DNA of 40,652 nucleotides, taken from Gammaproteobacteria bacterium. GTDB taxonomy: Bacteria > Pseudomonadota > Gammaproteobacteria > Steroidobacterales > Steroidobacteraceae. Location: positions 1-40,652 of the forward strand of contig JAABQQ010000122.1 in NCBI GenBank assembly GCA_011391405.1. Direction: 5' to 3'. This document shows positions 40,135-40,652 of this stretch, piece after piece. Under the pieces are notes generated by a model. That model ran no database searches. It was not told the DNA's origin and saw only the letters and a program-made list of their open reading frames with translations. A program made the position numbers and the translations under genes. Every line of letters starts with the position of its first letter. Position 1 is the first letter of the stretch.

Positions 40135-40652
40135 ATGAGCGAAGTCGTCCCACCCGCGCGTCGCCGCGGCATCGGGCGCAGCCCGCGCACCGCGGGACCC
40201 GTGCTCACGCCGTTGCCGCGACTCGAAGTGCCGTGGTCGCCGCTCGAGGTGCTGACGGCTGAGCAGGTCGAGCGAATTCTCGTCGCTGCTTTCCGCGTCC
40301 TCGAGGAAGCGGGGCTCGAGATTCGCAGTCCCGCAGCCCGGGAAATTTTCCGTCGAGCCGGTGCCATGGTCGATGACGAGGCACAGCACGTTCGCCTCGG
40401 TCGTGACCTCGTCGAGGCGCAGCTCGTGCACGCGCCCGAGTCGTTCGTGCTGCATGCGCGCAACCCCGAGCGGCATCTGCACGTCGGCGGCCGGGTGGTG
40501 AATTTCGGCCCGGTCAACGGCGCGCCGAACGTCAGCGATGCCGGGCGGGGGCGCCGCTTCGGCGACATCGCCGCGTTTCGCGACATTCTCAAGCTGACGC
40601 ACACACTCGGCGTGCTGCACTGGCAGGGCGGCATCGTCGTAGAACCCGTCGA
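40135..40652 (+). CDS. Trimethylamine methyltransferase (MttB) family protein, N-terminal part
   Basis: The first 172 residues are visible. They include SPLEVLTAEQVERILVAAFR, VLEEAGLEIRSPAAREIF and VNFGPVNGAPNVSDAGRG, which match the N-terminal half of MttB-family TIM-barrel proteins. Many bacterial members are not trimethylamine methyltransferases with pyrrolysine but act on glycine betaine or other quaternary amines; the amber-codon region lies beyond the window. An N-terminal Arg/Pro-rich segment precedes the core. Confidence 0.85.
   Translation, partial: MSEVVPPARRRGIGRSPRTAGPVLTPLPRLEVPWSPLEVLTAEQVERILVAAFRVLEEAGLEIRSPAAREIFRRAGAMVDDEAQHVRLGRDLVEAQLVHAPESFVLHARNPERHLHVGGRVVNFGPVNGAPNVSDAGRGRRFGDIAAFRDILKLTHTLGVLHWQGGIVVEPV

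Noticed and set aside
1-40652. CRISPR arrays, tRNA or rRNA genes, transposases, phage genes
   Set aside because: No regularly spaced repeats, tRNA-like cloverleaf, rRNA motif or mobile-element protein was found by reading the window.

Overview
This window looks like a chromosomal segment from a GC-rich gammaproteobacterium, possibly near the Steroidobacterales, Nevskiales or Xanthomonadales (inferred from gene content; no 16S rRNA gene is present). The lineage evidence is a lipopolysaccharide core block with a Kdo kinase next to waaA, a tolC gene with a PCMT-like gene upstream, slyX, and a zf-CHCC zinc-finger gene beside a heptosyltransferase-like gene. Genes are dense, intergenic gaps are short, and nothing resembles a phage, transposon, CRISPR array, tRNA or rRNA.

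Region 1 (1-8.1 kb) is envelope biogenesis. It holds a partial membrane protein, an unusual TonB-type protein with a receiver-like cytoplasmic head, the zinc-finger protein, a GT9 glycosyltransferase, kdkA, waaA, tolC and a PCMT-like methyltransferase. Region 2 (8.3-17.4 kb) is mixed: a PAS-GGDEF-EAL protein, a MOSC protein, a membrane-anchored FlgO/TPR protein followed by a truncated copy of its own N terminus, a ferritin-like metal hydrolase, a 25-residue candidate membrane peptide, an HU protein with a histone-like tail, and a tight GST-slyX-membrane protein operon.

Region 3 (17.4-20.9 kb) is a compact arginine/ornithine catabolic unit. An Lrp/AsnC regulator is divergent from ornithine cyclodeaminase and arginase, with two strong palindromes between them. 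A secreted barnase-like RNase overlapping its barstar inhibitor follows. Region 4 (20.9-37.1 kb) is an envelope and stress block: a DUF885 protein, three Crp/Fnr-type regulators, two near-identical 48-residue membrane proteins, a glycine-zipper protein, a lipoprotein-type cardiolipin synthase, an 8.3-kb cyclic beta-1,2-glucan synthase (ndvB) preceded by a coupled 23-codon leader reading frame, and a superoxide dismutase. The duplicated small membrane protein plus Crp-like regulator module on both sides of ndvB is the most system-like feature here. Region 5 (37.1 kb to the end) holds a secreted amidohydrolase, a PPOX flavoprotein, an outer-membrane barrel and the start of an MttB-family methyltransferase.

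Functions are inferred from sequence motifs recognised by eye; no database search was run. Gene starts were set from Shine-Dalgarno sequences, family lengths and overlaps, and are less certain than the stops.
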